A stretch of 64,000 bases of DNA from Streptomyces sp. NBC_00286 (GCF_036173125.1 NZ_CP108054.1:5642001-5706000), one strand, 5' to 3'; shown: positions 50,931 to 60,372, counted from the stretch's first letter. Notes: generated by a model from the letters alone, not told the origin. Program-made: numbers and translations.

Positions 50931-51812
50931 TCAGGATTCTGTGAATGCGTGGCGGCTGTGCACGAGCAATGCACGCAGGGCGGGGCCGCGCGTGCTCTTC
51001 CAGATCAGGGCGAGCAACGCTGATGTTTCGACGTCGTCGATGGTGCGGGCGATGAGCCGGTCGCCGTAATTCGCGGCCATCGAGTTGCTGAGGATGGCGA
51101 CGCCGAGCCCGCGGGCGGCCAGGTCGGCAATGGCGTCCGCGGAGCTGGCTTGCAGCGCGATCGCGGGTTGGAGGCTCTGTGCAGCGCAGGCATGGTCGAA
51201 TACCGTACGTAGGCCGGTGCCGAGTGGCATGCACACGATTGGGTGGGCCGCCAAGTCGCGCAGAGCGACCCGCCGCTGGTCCGCCAGGGGGTGCCCGGCC
51301 GGAACCGCCACGACGAGCCGCTCGCTGATGATGTTCAGCGCGTTCAGCCCGTGGGGGGTGGGGGCTGCGGTCCCGATGAGAGCCAGGTCGATGGTGCCGG
51401 CGCGAACGCCCTCGACGAGTCGGTCGGAGTTGTCCTCCAGCAGCGAGATCTCCACACCGGGATGCGCCCGGTGAAAGGTGGCGAGAGCGTCGAACAGCGG
51501 TGTGACGGTGCAGCCGATGACCATCCCAACCGTGAGCCGACCCCGGATCAGGTCGGTGACCTCGCCCACCGCTTGGCCGACCGCACCGGCTGCGGCCAGC
51601 GCGGCGCGGGCGTGTTCCAGCGCGGCCTTTCCCGCGGCAGTAAGGGTGGCCGTGCGGGCTGACCGGTCGAACAACTCGGCGCCGAGTTCGCGCTCCAACT
51701 GGCGGATCTGGGCGCTGACGCCGGACTGGCTGATGTGTACCCGCGCGGCCGCCCGAGTGAAGCTCTGTTCTTCGGCGACCGCGACGAGGTATTCCAACTG
51801 CCTCAGTTCCAT
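50931..51812 (-). CDS. LysR family transcriptional regulator
   Basis: 293-residue LysR regulator. The winged HTH is MELRQLEYLVAVAEEQSFTR followed by AAARVHISQSGVSAQIRQLE, and the two-lobed effector domain follows (RGRLTVGMVIGC; LALIGTAAPTP; GLGVAILSNSMA). ATG 51812 is chosen over an upstream TTG. It is divergent from a small SnoaL-like gene with a 98-bp shared promoter region, the usual layout for LysR control of the neighbour. Confidence 0.93.
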   Translation of the reverse strand: MELRQLEYLVAVAEEQSFTRAAARVHISQSGVSAQIRQLERELGAELFDRSARTATLTAAGKAALEHARAALAAAGAVGQAVGEVTDLIRGRLTVGMVIGCTVTPLFDALATFHRAHPGVEISLLEDNSDRLVEGVRAGTIDLALIGTAAPTPHGLNALNIISERLVVAVPAGHPLADQRRVALRDLAAHPIVCMPLGTGLRTVFDHACAAQSLQPAIALQASSADAIADLAARGLGVAILSNSMAANYGDRLIARTIDDVETSALLALIWKSTRGPALRALLVHSRHAFTES

Positions 51813-51910
51813 GACTGGCAATTCTAGATTCCATAAGAACCATCTGTTGGACTTCTGAGCGGCGGCTGACCAGGCTGGAAGGCACCGAAGCCCGACGTCA
51901 GGAGGTACCC

Positions 51911-52276
51911 GTGCCGGAGTACGAGAAGGCCATGCGCCCCGAAGACATCACCCGCTTTTTCGTCGAGCGGTCCAACGCCGGTGACGCTGCCGGGGTCGCC
52001 GCACTGTACGAAGAGGACGCAGTGCTGGCCTACCCGCCCGGCGAACTGACGGTGGGACGGGAGGCGATCCACGCGCTGTGGGAAAAGGTGCTGGCCAACC
52101 GCCCCCAATTCGAGCCGGAACAACCGCTGCCCACGCTGGTCAGCGGCGATTTCGCCCTCACCTCGACCCCGCCGAAGGACGGGTCCGGCGCCCGAGCACA
52201 GGTCGTCCGCCGCCAGCCCGACGGAAGCTGGCTACGCCTCCTCGACCAGCCGGAGTTCGTCCCTCCCTTCCGCTGA
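51911..52276 (+). CDS. SnoaL/DUF4440-type small protein
   Basis: 121-residue NTF2-like protein: DITRFFVERSNAGDAAGVAA, LYEEDAVLAYPPGELTVG and a C-terminal strand pair QVVRRQPDGSWLRLLDQPEF. The GTG at 51911 has a near-perfect AGGAGGT ribosome site. It is the probable target of the divergent LysR regulator. Not closely similar to the SnoaL-like proteins at 8249 and 16926. Likely a small-molecule binding or isomerase-type protein. Confidence 0.88.
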   Translation: MPEYEKAMRPEDITRFFVERSNAGDAAGVAALYEEDAVLAYPPGELTVGREAIHALWEKVLANRPQFEPEQPLPTLVSGDFALTSTPPKDGSGARAQVVRRQPDGSWLRLLDQPEFVPPFR

Positions 52277-52334
52277 ACACCTCGGGCAACATCGCCGTCT
52301 TCGCGCTGAAGTTCGCGGTTGTTGCCCGGGCCTG

Positions 52335-52964
52335 CTACTTCGGCGAAGCCACCAGCAGTCGCACCGCGAGCCCCGTGAAGACCGCCCCGCTGAAGATGTT
52401 CAGGCCCCGGGCTACGCGCCGACTGCGGCGCAGCAGGTTGGAGAGGCGCCCGGAGAGCAGGCCGACCGAGGCGTCGACGGCGAATCCGATGACGACCAGG
52501 GTGACGCCGAGGGTGAGGAACTGGCCCATGACATGGCCGAGTTCGGGGTTCACGAACTGCGGCAGAAACGCCACGTTGAAGAGGATCACCTTCGGGTTGA
52601 GCAGATTGGTGACCGCCCCCTGCCAGAAGGCGCGCCGCCGGCCCGGCCCGACGGTGCCGCCCTCTTCGACCGGCACGGAGCGATCCCGGAACGCCTTGAC
52701 CGCGAGGTAGAGCAGATACGCCGCTCCCACCCAGCGCAGTACGTGGTACAAGGTCGGCAGGGCGGTGAACAACGCCGAGAGCCCCAGCATCGCGGCCACC
52801 GCATGCACCAGCATCGCGAAGGCGACCCCGGCCGCGGCCATCACCCCCGCGACCGGACCACCCCGGCCGCCCATCGCCACGATGAACATCATGTCGGGCC
52901 CTGGACTCACAACCAACGCGAGTGCGGCCACCAGAAACGCTGCGTAGAGGGATGTGTCGACCAT
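52335..52964 (-). CDS. LysE family amino acid/metabolite exporter
   Basis: 209-residue membrane protein of the LysE/RhtB type: about six helices, VSPGPDMMFIVAMGGRGGPV with the family PGP motif, and GAVTNLLNPKVILFNVAFLP. The ATG at 52964 opens directly into the first helix. Converges with the SnoaL-like gene with 58 bp between stops. Exports an amino acid, homoserine lactone or similar compound; the specific cargo is not evident. Confidence 0.92.
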   Translation of the reverse strand: MVDTSLYAAFLVAALALVVSPGPDMMFIVAMGGRGGPVAGVMAAAGVAFAMLVHAVAAMLGLSALFTALPTLYHVLRWVGAAYLLYLAVKAFRDRSVPVEEGGTVGPGRRRAFWQGAVTNLLNPKVILFNVAFLPQFVNPELGHVMGQFLTLGVTLVVIGFAVDASVGLLSGRLSNLLRRSRRVARGLNIFSGAVFTGLAVRLLVASPK

Positions 52965-53389
52965 GCGCGCATACTTTCCGCCGCATCTACGGGACGCGAC
53001 CCAATTTCACGAACTGAAACGGGGTGCCTACGGCGGTTGGGAGGATTCGCGCTTCGGCTCCACGACCGTCCCGAGCTCGACCTCACCCGGTCGCCGAGGC
53101 CGAGTAGGCGTCGACTTTCTTCGAGATGCTCACCGAGTCGTCGTGTGTCACAACGCGGACAGGCGTGGCAAACGCCTATATCCATAACAAGAGGGCGAAG
53201 GAGTCGATGCCCTTCCTGTCGCCGACATCAGGCCATCGCGTGGAGGCAGTTTGCCGGCCCAGGATGGGCATCCGGTAGGCATCATCACGGCCTTCATGGA
53301 GTGATCTTCGAGAAGGAGGCCGGATTTTGGCAGATCAGGAGCCGCGCGATGGAATATCGCCACGATAGTGGCTCGCCAGATTCCAGGTT
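52965..53389. other. No recognisable gene; lower GC than flanks
   Basis: Part of a 708-base gap. From about 53130 the sequence is less GC-rich than its surroundings and short frames lack family features. It continues into a possible decayed gene at 53390-53676. Confidence 0.4.
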
Positions 53390-53676
53390 TCTGCGGAAGA
53401 AAAGATCCGCGACCAGCTTGCCTCCGAAGAGGATTCTGGGGCTCTTCACGACCTAGTTCTTGAGCATCGCGAGGACGGCGTATGGGCCAGTGCAGCCTTC
53501 ACGATGAACGCCGTTCCCAGGTCACGTTCATCCGTAGCCAGCGGATAATGCCGGACTTGAGTTTGGGATGGGATCCAGAATTTGCCGCCATGCTGTTTGA
53601 GACTCACTTGATCGAGTGGGTTCACGTGGACGCCAAACGCAGAGCACCAGATTCCAGCGGTGTGGTCCGCAACTAA
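53390..53676 (+). pseudogene. Possible decayed small gene in two phases
   Basis: One phase reads EEKIRDQLASEEDSGALHDL then VLEHREDGVWASAAFTMNA. The other continues as RSQVTFIRSQ, MPDLSLGWDPEFAAMLFETH and LIEWVHVDAKRRAP before a stop. The pieces join naturally with one frameshift near 53510. The composition is less GC-rich than typical genes here. The style, acidic and aromatic, is like small immunity-type proteins, but I do not recognise a family. Confidence 0.35.
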
Positions 53677-54269
53677 CACCTCCGCGAATTCGGCATCGCC
53701 GCCGGGTCGAGGCTCAGGCAGGTGTGTAGGGCCGTGGTCAGGCGGGTGTCGAGGAGTTGGCGGTCGGAGAGGTTGTCCGATGGTGGGGGTACGAGGGCGA
53801 AGGGGGCCGTCACGGTGAAGAGGGTGCGGGCCAGGGCCGCGTCGTCCGGGCCGGGGCGCCACAGGTAGAGGCCTGCTTGGAGCCAGTGCAGGGCTCGGGT
53901 GTGCAGTGTGGTGGTCGGTTCTGTCAGGGCGGTGAGGAGGAGGTCGGGGCTGGTGCGGGCGGTCGCTTGGGTTACGGGGTGTTCGCGTAGCAGCCGGGCC
54001 GCGTGCACGATCTGCGCTGGTAGGCGGCAGGGCTGGGGCAGTGTGCCGCCGGTGCAGCCGGCCACGTCCAGCAGGCGGTCCAGTTCTGACTCGCAGGCCT
54101 TCTGGATGAGGAGCCGGGAGTCCGGCCAGTTTCGGTAGAGGTACTGGCGGCTGGTGGCGGCCCGTCGTGCGATCTCCGCGATGGGCGGACGGCGCGGGCC
54201 GTGCTCGGCCAGTGTGGCGAGTACGGCTCGGTAGACGGTGCCGACTCCCGGCGGCGCATGGAGGCTCAT
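53673..54269 (-). CDS. TetR-like regulator
   Basis: 198 residues. The N-terminal 50 residues fit a TetR HTH (VYRAVLATLAEHGPRRPPIA, EIARRAATSRQYLYRNWPDS, RLLIQKA). The C-terminal part is helical and Pro/Leu-rich without a recognised domain. The Pro-rich stretch before the recognition helix makes the HTH slightly atypical. No divergent partner or obvious operator is seen; the downstream neighbour is the decayed region at 53390. Confidence 0.7.
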   Translation of the reverse strand: MSLHAPPGVGTVYRAVLATLAEHGPRRPPIAEIARRAATSRQYLYRNWPDSRLLIQKACESELDRLLDVAGCTGGTLPQPCRLPAQIVHAARLLREHPVTQATARTSPDLLLTALTEPTTTLHTRALHWLQAGLYLWRPGPDDAALARTLFTVTAPFALVPPPSDNLSDRQLLDTRLTTALHTCLSLDPAAMPNSRRC

Positions 54270-54384
54270 GCGTGCAGCCTGCCGTGACGACGGCGGGGCC
54301 GTGCCCGGACCGGCCGTGGCTCACCCAGAGGGGTGGAGGGGTAGGGGTGTGTGCGCGGAAATGTGACACATGGGGGTGCGAGTG

Positions 54385-54642
54385 TCACATTTTCGCGCGA
54401 AGGGTGGTGAGGAGGGGGGTCCAGGCGTCGCGGGTGACGGTGAGGGTTGGGCCGCCAGGGTTCTTGGAGTCGCGGATGTGGATGGTGGTGGCGTGGGCTT
54501 GGGGACAGGTGGCTATCTCGACGCATTCGCCGCCGCTGTCGCTGCTGTACGACGACTTGTGCCAGTCGTACGCGACTTCGAGGCAAGCGCCGCCGCTGTC
54601 ATTGCTGTAGCTCGACTTGAACCACCGAAGGGTGCCGCTCAT
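54385..54642 (-). CDS. DUF397 protein with duplicated motif
   Basis: 85-residue small protein with two DUF397 motifs in tandem: WFKSSYSNDSGGACLEVA and WHKSSYSSDSGGECVEIATC, then VRDS-like IRDSKNPGG. One motif is usual, so this is an internal duplication. The ATG overlaps the stop of the XRE gene by 4 nt. XRE-DUF5753/DUF397 pairs are widespread in Streptomyces and some act as antagonistic pairs controlling development (BldB/WhiJ-like systems). Confidence 0.92.
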   Translation of the reverse strand: MSGTLRWFKSSYSNDSGGACLEVAYDWHKSSYSSDSGGECVEIATCPQAHATTIHIRDSKNPGGPTLTVTRDAWTPLLTTLRAKM

Positions 54643-55475
54643 TCCCGTTCTCCTGCCAACCGCTCGATGAGGCCCAGCGATTCTCGTGGGCCCAGGGCCT
54701 GTGAGCGGATCTTCGCATAGCGCTGTGCGTACGTCGTCACCTTTGAGGGGTCGCTCACAAGGATGCTCTCGTCCTGGGGTTCCAGGTAGGCGAGGTCTTC
54801 GTGCTCGGGGGTTTCCACCAGCGTCATATCGCCGCGGCAGCCCGCGTGTTCACCGTCCAGCCCGCAGTCCATCGGCAGTACCTGGAGCATCACATTGCGA
54901 CGCCTGGAGCACTCCGCGAGGTGCAGGAGCTGCCCGTGCATGATCTTGTTGCTGCCGATGGTGCGCCGTAGCGCGGATTCCTCAACGACCAGCTCGATCA
55001 GCACTGTTGGATCGCGGTCGAACAGTGCCCGCCGCGCCAACCGTGCTTCGACCAGTTCCTCGACGCGCTCGTCCTTGTGGGGCGGATAGCCGCCGCCGAT
55101 CAGCGCGCGAGCGTACTCCTCGGTCTGGAAGAGGCCGTGGACCACGAACGTCACGTACGTGGAGAGCGTCAGCGCACGCTGCTCCAGCAGCACGTAGTCC
55201 TTGAACTGCGCCGGGTACTTCTCCAACCGCATCAACGCCCGCGCCTTCTCGAACACCCCCAGCCCGCCCCCAAGCACCTCCTCCAGCTTGACGAGCATCT
55301 GATCGCTCGCGGGCTGCGCGCACGTCTCCATCGCGCTGATCGCCGCCGCCGTGTACCCGATCAGCTTCCCCAACTGCTCCTGGGAGAGGCCTCGTTGCTC
55401 ACGCAGCGCCTTCGCCAGGGCGGCCACCATGCGCGCCGTACCGCCCGCTTCCGTCTTGTTCTCCGCCCGCGCCAT
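54639..55475 (-). CDS. XRE regulator with DUF5753 domain
   Basis: 278 residues. N-terminal XRE HTH (LAKALREQRGLSQEQLGKLI followed by GYTAAAISAMETCAQPAS) and C-terminal DUF5753 (YVTFVVHGLFQTEEYARALI; LRRTIGSNKIMHGQLLHLAE; VMLQVLPMDCGLDGEHAGC). GGAGGTGA just before ATG 55475 fixes the start. Translationally coupled to the DUF397 gene. It probably controls its own pair and developmental targets, with the DUF397 protein as a partner or antagonist. Confidence 0.93.
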   Translation of the reverse strand: MARAENKTEAGGTARMVAALAKALREQRGLSQEQLGKLIGYTAAAISAMETCAQPASDQMLVKLEEVLGGGLGVFEKARALMRLEKYPAQFKDYVLLEQRALTLSTYVTFVVHGLFQTEEYARALIGGGYPPHKDERVEELVEARLARRALFDRDPTVLIELVVEESALRRTIGSNKIMHGQLLHLAECSRRRNVMLQVLPMDCGLDGEHAGCRGDMTLVETPEHEDLAYLEPQDESILVSDPSKVTTYAQRYAKIRSQALGPRESLGLIERLAGERE

Positions 55476-55599
55476 TGCGGTCACCTCCGCACTCAACCGA
55501 AACCAACCGGTCCCAACCCGCCACCACTCGCTCCCGACCGTGGCCGACCGGCAACGCAAAGTCATGGAAACGCTAGCCGCGCCTACGGAAACTGTCCGC

Positions 55600-56106
55600 A
55601 TGAATACGCAAAGTGATGAGGCAAACCTCGACGAGCCCCCACTCGACCCCGAAATCCCCGACGAGGCCCCTGAAGAGATCCCCGAACCCGACCCTGAGAT
55701 CCCTGACCAAATCCCCGACGGGACTCCGGACTGGATCCCCGCCAGAGGCATCCAACTCCGCAAAGCCGGCGTCCAGTTCGACGCCGTACGCGTGGACGGC
55801 GACGAAGGCCGAGCCCTCGCCGACCGCCTCGCGCGGATGACCGGCGGCATCCCGGGCCCGGTGGTCGAGGAGGCGAACGGGAGGCGCGCGGTCTACTTCC
55901 TCGTGCCGGTCGGCAGTACGTCCTACCGGTCCTGGCCCGACGGCGTCACCCGTCTCACCGCCGGCCCGAACCGCGTCTCGTACATCCCGGTCCCCGCCCT
56001 CAACGGCCTCACCTGGCCGCTGACATGGCGTTACCGGCCGACGACGCGCGATCACCTCGTACACGCACTGCTCCTGCGCGGCGCCCTCCACCCCGAAGAG
56101 CCGTGA
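55600..56106 (+). CDS. Hypothetical protein with acidic Pro-rich N-terminus
   Basis: 168 residues. The first ~50 are an acidic Asp/Glu/Pro repeat region (PPLDPEIPDEAPEEIPEPDP). The rest resembles small Streptomyces proteins related to prim-pol-associated domains: GVQFDAVRVDGDEGRALADR, RRAVYFLVPVGSTSYRSWPD and YIPVPALNGLTWPLTWRY. ATG 55600 is the best start. Divergent from the XRE gene by 124 bp and followed 13 bp on by the DUF2786 gene, so probably cotranscribed with it. Confidence 0.7.
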   Translation: MNTQSDEANLDEPPLDPEIPDEAPEEIPEPDPEIPDQIPDGTPDWIPARGIQLRKAGVQFDAVRVDGDEGRALADRLARMTGGIPGPVVEEANGRRAVYFLVPVGSTSYRSWPDGVTRLTAGPNRVSYIPVPALNGLTWPLTWRYRPTTRDHLVHALLLRGALHPEEP

Positions 56107-56119
56107 CACGATCGAACAC

Positions 56120-57271
56120 GTGAGTACGAGTACGCCCGGCACCATGACCGTGGACCGCGCCTTCGAAACCGCCCTGTACGCCGAGACCGACACGGCCCTC
56201 GACACCGGCGCGTCCCTGCTCGCCGCCGACCCCTCGGCGGACGCCGAACTCGCCCAGCGCGGCGAGGAGTTCATCGCCACGGCATGGCGGCGCGGCTGGC
56301 AGCCCGCCGATGTCGTACGGATCGTGCGACGCGAACTGGACGAAACGCACGTACGCCTGGTGTCGCGCCTGATCCTCAGTGCGGAGGCCCGCCACAAGCA
56401 GCCGCGCGGACGCCGATGGGCGGCCCAACTCGAAGACCTGGACTCCAGCGACGTACAAACCGAGCGCACGGACCGCTTCTCGTACGCGACCGCCGTCCTG
56501 GAGCTCTACCGCCTGCTCCTCCGCCTGCCACCCCTCGAACCACTCGACGACTCGACCGCCAAGCCGTCCCACAAGCCACCGGGGGAGCGGCAGGCGCCCG
56601 AGTCTCGCATCCTCCCCCGTATCCGCGCCCTACTCGCCAAGGCGGAGGCGACCGGCTACCCGGAGGAGGCGGAGGCGCTCACCGCCAAGGCTCAGGAGCT
56701 GATGGCGCGCCACAGCATCGACGAGGCGCTGCTCGCGGCGCGCACCCCCGCATCCGCCGACGCACCCGGCGCGTGCCGGATCGGGATCGACCCGCCGTAC
56801 GAGACGGCCAAGGCCACCCTCCTCGACGCGGTCGCCGCAGCGAACCGTTGCCGCACCGTATGGAACGAAGCCCTCGGCTTCTCCACGGTGGTCGGCTTCG
56901 AAGCGGATCTGGAGGCCGTCGAACTCCTCCACACCTCACTGCTCGTGCAGGCGACCGCCGCGATGACGAAGGCGGAGGCAGCCGCCCGCGCGTCCGGTCG
57001 CCGCCGTACGAAAACCTTCCGGCAGTCGTTCCTGGCGGCGTACGCGCACCGCATCGCCACCCGCCTGAAGTCCGCCACCGAAACCCAGGTGACCGAGGAC
57101 CTCCTCCCGGTCCTCGCCACCCGCGAGGCCGCGGTCAGCGACCGAACGGACCGCATGTTCCCGGAGATGACCACGACCCGCCTGCGCGGCGTCAACGACG
57201 CGGCGGGCTGGACCCAGGGCGCCGAGGCGGCGGACCGGGCCCAGGTCGAGCGACATCAGCAACTGCCCTGA
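56120..57271 (+). CDS. DUF2786 domain protein
   Basis: 383 residues. The DUF2786 motif lies at about 155-195: ILPRIRALLAKAEATGYPEE followed by AEALTAKAQELMARHSIDEA. The N-terminal part has FIATAWRRGWQPADVVRIVR, and the C-terminal half contains RRRTKTFRQSFLAAYAHRIA. The family is linked to zinc-metalloprotease-like folds in phage and actinobacteria, with unknown role. GTG 56120 starts 13 nt after the previous stop. No transmembrane segment. Confidence 0.85.
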   Translation: MSTSTPGTMTVDRAFETALYAETDTALDTGASLLAADPSADAELAQRGEEFIATAWRRGWQPADVVRIVRRELDETHVRLVSRLILSAEARHKQPRGRRWAAQLEDLDSSDVQTERTDRFSYATAVLELYRLLLRLPPLEPLDDSTAKPSHKPPGERQAPESRILPRIRALLAKAEATGYPEEAEALTAKAQELMARHSIDEALLAARTPASADAPGACRIGIDPPYETAKATLLDAVAAANRCRTVWNEALGFSTVVGFEADLEAVELLHTSLLVQATAAMTKAEAAARASGRRRTKTFRQSFLAAYAHRIATRLKSATETQVTEDLLPVLATREAAVSDRTDRMFPEMTTTRLRGVNDAAGWTQGAEAADRAQVERHQQLP

Positions 57272-57294
57272 CCAGCAGACATCGGAAGAAGAGC

Positions 57295-57813
57295 TCACGA
57301 CCCCAGGCTCGCCGTAGGCAACCCCTCAGGCCACTTCCCGTCTTCCGACCGCGTGTACGTCTCCTCCCCGAACCCCTCCCATGTGACCTTCATGGTCGAG
57401 GAGTTGACGGAGTCGATCACGCCCGCGGCCCGGTCCTTGTTGCCGTCGGTGCACTTCAGGGCGATCTTCTGCTCGCCCGAGGCCTCCCCGGCGGTCCCAC
57501 TGCACACGGACCCGCCCGTCGAGAACAGCGCGGCCTTCGAACCGTCGACCATCAACGCGACGAGCTTGCCCTCCTTCGAGGCGACCCAGCTGCCTTGCAG
57601 CCCGTCGGCCCCGGCCGCACCCCCACCGGAACCACCGCCGGAGCCTCCGTCGGCGTCAGCCGAGCTGGCCGCCGCGCTCGGCTCCGGGGACGAGGCCTCG
57701 TCCCCGCCTCCGTCATCGCTGCCGCTGCACCCGGTCAGGACGAGCGCGGCAGCCAGCCCCGCCGCCACGGACGCGATCCGCGCCTGCCTGCGCGAGAAGG
57801 TCGCCGAAGTCAC
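57295..57813 (-). CDS. Hypothetical secreted lipoprotein
   Basis: 172 residues. Signal peptide with lipobox LVLTGC (Cys about residue 26), then a Ser/Gly/Ala-rich linker (GGSGGGSGGGAAGADG) and a compact beta-rich domain starting LQGSWVASKEGKLVALMVDG. Two Cys (VCSGTAG, LKCTDG) could form a disulfide. GTG 57813 is taken as the start. Conserved in Streptomyces without known function. Stands alone, downstream of the S14 gene on the same strand. Confidence 0.8.
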   Translation of the reverse strand: MTSATFSRRQARIASVAAGLAAALVLTGCSGSDDGGGDEASSPEPSAAASSADADGGSGGGSGGGAAGADGLQGSWVASKEGKLVALMVDGSKAALFSTGGSVCSGTAGEASGEQKIALKCTDGNKDRAAGVIDSVNSSTMKVTWEGFGEETYTRSEDGKWPEGLPTASLGS

Positions 57814-57956
57814 TGAAGCCCCCAAGGGTCTGGCCGAAGAAGCGGGTCGCCGAACGACCACACGCTGGTATCGACCGCAAGCTGGTAACGACCGCAAGCT
57901 ACCAGTGCGTATACCAGGACCGTCCACCCAGGACCGACAGGACCGTAAGGAGCCGT

Positions 57957-58262
57957 CTACCAGGACGATTTGCGCACACCGGGCAGAAAGCCCGCGTGCG
58001 CCTGCTTCCGCAGATTGACCCGCGAGAGCCCGAAGTTGCGCAGGTACCCGCGCGGACGGCCGTCCACACTGTCCCGGTTGCGTACGCGCGTGGCGCTGGC
58101 GTCGCGCGGCTGCCTGCGCAGTTCCTCCTGGGCGGCGAGCTTCTCGGCCTCCGAGGAAGACGGTCGGCGGATGATCTCCTTCAGCTCGGCGCGGCGGGCG
58201 GCGTAGCGCGCGACGATCTCCTGGCGCTTCTCGTTCTTCGCGATCTTGCTCTTCTTTGCCAT
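57957..58262 (-). CDS. rpsN: 30S ribosomal protein S14, zinc-independent paralogue
   Basis: 101-residue S14 of the long C-minus type: [40 protein letters not shown] and [20 protein letters not shown]. It has no CxxC zinc motifs. In actinobacteria this form replaces the zinc-binding S14 when zinc is scarce. The ATG overlaps the L28 stop by one base (TGATG), so both come from one Zur-controlled transcript. Confidence 0.95.
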   Translation of the reverse strand: MAKKSKIAKNEKRQEIVARYAARRAELKEIIRRPSSSEAEKLAAQEELRRQPRDASATRVRNRDSVDGRPRGYLRNFGLSRVNLRKQAHAGFLPGVRKSSW

Positions 58263-58498
58263 CAGACCTTCACTCCACGGGCACGAATCCTGGCCACGGC
58301 CGCCTCGATGCCGATCGTGTCGACAGTCTTGATCCCCTTGGTGCTGAGCTTCAGCCGTACGTGCCTGCCCTCGCTCGGCAGCCAGTAGCGCTTGCTCTGG
58401 ATGTTGGGGTCGAAACGGCGGGACGTACGCCGATGGGAGTGGGAAATGGTGTTGCCGAAGCCGGGTTGGGCTCCGGTCAGCATGCAGTGGGCGGACAT
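58262..58498 (-). CDS. rpmB: 50S ribosomal protein L28, zinc-independent paralogue
   Basis: 78-residue L28: [40 protein letters not shown] and [20 protein letters not shown]. It has a single Cys and so cannot form the four-Cys zinc site. First gene of the minus-strand arm of the Zur cluster, 38 bp from the Zur box. Confidence 0.95.
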   Translation of the reverse strand: MSAHCMLTGAQPGFGNTISHSHRRTSRRFDPNIQSKRYWLPSEGRHVRLKLSTKGIKTVDTIGIEAAVARIRARGVKV

Positions 58499-58536
58499 GG
58501 TGACGTACCTCTCTGGTTCGCTCTGCGACCCGTTAT

Positions 58537-58557
58537 TGGAAACGGGACCCGTTTTCA
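58537..58557. promoter_or_regulatory. Zur box between divergent ribosomal protein genes
   Basis: A 21-bp imperfect palindrome: TGGAAAC (58537-58543), GGGACCC centre, GTTTTCA (58551-58557). It matches the TGAAAAC/GTTTTCA type of Streptomyces Zur sites and lies in the 71-bp gap between L28 and L33, overlapping both probable promoters. Zinc-loaded Zur would repress both arms. Confidence 0.88.
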
Positions 58558-58569
58558 TATACTAGCCAC

Positions 58570-58734
58570 ATGGCACGCAACGAACTCCGTCCGGTCATCA
58601 AGCTCCGGTCCACGGCCGGGACCGGCTACACGTACGTCACACGCAAGAACCGGCGTAACGACCCCGACCGGCTGACCCTGCGCAAGTACGACCCCATGGT
58701 GGGCCGCCACGTCGACTTCCGAGAGGAGCGCTGA
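58570..58734 (+). CDS. rpmG: 50S ribosomal protein L33, zinc-independent paralogue
   Basis: 54 residues: [40 protein letters not shown] and a C-terminus VDFREER. No Cys residues, so no zinc ribbon. First gene of the plus-strand arm, 12 bp from the Zur box, followed 5 bp on by L31. Confidence 0.95.
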   Translation: MARNELRPVIKLRSTAGTGYTYVTRKNRRNDPDRLTLRKYDPMVGRHVDFREER

Positions 58735-58739
58735 TCCCG

Positions 58740-58994
58740 ATGCGTGAGGGGATTCATCCGGCGTACGGCCCTGTCGTCTTCCGCGACCGTGCCGCCAACC
58801 ACGCCTTCCTGACCCGCTCGACCATGACGAGCGAGAAGACCATCGAGTGGGAGGACGGCAACACCTACCCCGTCGTCGACGTCGAGATCTCGAACGTCAG
58901 CCACCCCTTCTACACGGGCACGGCCCGCGTGCTGGACACGGCGGGCCGCGTGGAGCGCTTCGAGCAGCGGTACGGGAAGCGCGGGGGCCGCTGA
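58740..58994 (+). CDS. rpmE2: 50S ribosomal protein L31 type B
   Basis: 84 residues: [40 protein letters not shown] and [17 protein letters not shown]. Type B lacks the CxxC zinc ligands of type A L31 and replaces it under zinc limitation. Its stop overlaps the start of the CobW-type gene (TGATG). Confidence 0.95.
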   Translation: MREGIHPAYGPVVFRDRAANHAFLTRSTMTSEKTIEWEDGNTYPVVDVEISNVSHPFYTGTARVLDTAGRVERFEQRYGKRGGR

Positions 58995-60118
58995 TGCTGT
59001 CCGTCGCCATCGTCGGCGGGCTGCACGCCGATGCCCGCAAGGCGGCCGTCGACCGGCTGCTCGCGGACGTACCGGGGGCCGTCGCGCTGCACCATGACCT
59101 TGCGACCGCCGTGCAGGGCACGGTCGTCCGGACGATCCGCAACAGCGACGGACCGGTGTCGACCGGTGAGGCGCCGCTCGTCAACGACTGCGCCTGCTGT
59201 GCGCTGCGCGAGGACCTGGTGCCCGAGCTGGAGCGGCTCGCGGAGGACGGGACGACCCGGCTCGCGGTCGTCGAGCTGTGGGAGTCGGTCGAGCCCAAGG
59301 CGATGGCCGAGGTCGTCGCGGGCGCCGAACTCCGGCTGACCGGCGTGATCACGGCGGTCGACCCCGCGCTGGTGCTGCCGTATCTCGGCAACGGCGACGA
59401 TCTCGCGGAGGCAGGCCTCGCCGCTGCCGCCACCGATCAGCGCACGATCGCGGACACGTTCGCGCGTCAGCTGGAGTACGCGCCCGTGCTCGCCGTCGTC
59501 GAGTCCGAGGCGGCCGATGACGAGGACCGGGCGCTGCTCGCCCAGCTCCATCCGACTGCCCGCCAAGTCCCGCTCGGCCACGGTGACTTGGCGGGTGCCG
59601 CGCTGGCCGGCTTCGACGTGGACGCCGCCGCCGCTGCCCAGCACCCTGCCTGTGCACTGCTGCCGGCCGAGGCCGACGAGTGCGGCGTCTCCACCCTCGT
59701 ATGGACCCGTCGGCGTCCCTTCCACCCGGAGCGGCTGTACGCGGCGCTGGAGGATCTGACCTGTGCCGCGGCCCGCAGTCGCGGGCGGTTCTGGCTCGCG
59801 GACCGGCCCGACACGCTGCTGCACTGGGACGCGGCCGGAGGTGCCCTGTGCGTGGAGAACGCGGGCCCCTGGCTGGCCTCGCTGCCGGACGCGGCCTGGG
59901 AGATGGTGCCGCCGGTGCGGCGCGCCGCGGCGGCCCTCGACTGGCACCCGGAGCACGGCGACTGCTGCCAGCACCTGGTCTTCACCTCCCCGGGCCTGGA
60001 CCGCGAGGGCCTTGAACGGGTCCTGGAGTCCTGCCTGTTGACCGAGGCGGAGTACGCGGCGGGCCGCACCGCCTGGAAACAGCTCCCGCCCGCCTTCGAC
60101 ACCCTCCTGGAGGTCTGA
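58994..60118 (+). CDS. CobW/YciC-type protein of the Zur regulon, degenerate P-loop
   Basis: 374-residue CobW C-domain protein, a presumed zinc chaperone for low-zinc growth. The metal motif [11 protein letters not shown] (CxCC) is present, and the C-terminal CobW_C region contains [20 protein letters not shown] and [17 protein letters not shown]. The expected P-loop GxxxxGKT is replaced by [16 protein letters not shown], lacking the Lys, so GTP binding is likely weak or absent. His/Cys pairs near the C-terminus ([10 protein letters not shown]) may add metal ligands. Coupled to the L31 stop. Confidence 0.9.
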   Translation: MLSVAIVGGLHADARKAAVDRLLADVPGAVALHHDLATAVQGTVVRTIRNSDGPVSTGEAPLVNDCACCALREDLVPELERLAEDGTTRLAVVELWESVEPKAMAEVVAGAELRLTGVITAVDPALVLPYLGNGDDLAEAGLAAAATDQRTIADTFARQLEYAPVLAVVESEAADDEDRALLAQLHPTARQVPLGHGDLAGAALAGFDVDAAAAAQHPACALLPAEADECGVSTLVWTRRRPFHPERLYAALEDLTCAAARSRGRFWLADRPDTLLHWDAAGGALCVENAGPWLASLPDAAWEMVPPVRRAAAALDWHPEHGDCCQHLVFTSPGLDREGLERVLESCLLTEAEYAAGRTAWKQLPPAFDTLLEV

Positions 60119-60122
60119 CCCC

Positions 60123-60356
60123 ATGCCCCGCAAGCCCGAGCGCAAGCCCCAGAAGTCCCGCCCCAACCCGCTGGACGTGGCCGGGATCACGTACATCGAC
60201 TACAAGGACACCGATCTGCTGCGGAAGTTCATCTCGGACCGGGGGAAGATCCGCAGCCGCCGGGTCACCCGGGTTTCTTCCCAGCAGCAGCGCCAGTTGG
60301 CGCGGGCGATCAAGAACGCACGGGAGATGGCGTTGTTGCCGTACGCGTCACGGTAG
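60123..60356 (+). CDS. rpsR: 30S ribosomal protein S18, zinc-independent paralogue
   Basis: 77 residues: [40 protein letters not shown] and [20 protein letters not shown]. No Cys. Last gene of the plus-strand Zur arm, 4 bp after the CobW-type gene, followed by a strong hairpin (60373-60414). Confidence 0.95.
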   Translation: MPRKPERKPQKSRPNPLDVAGITYIDYKDTDLLRKFISDRGKIRSRRVTRVSSQQQRQLARAIKNAREMALLPYASR

Positions 60357-60372
60357 TCACGCGCCGTCTCAA

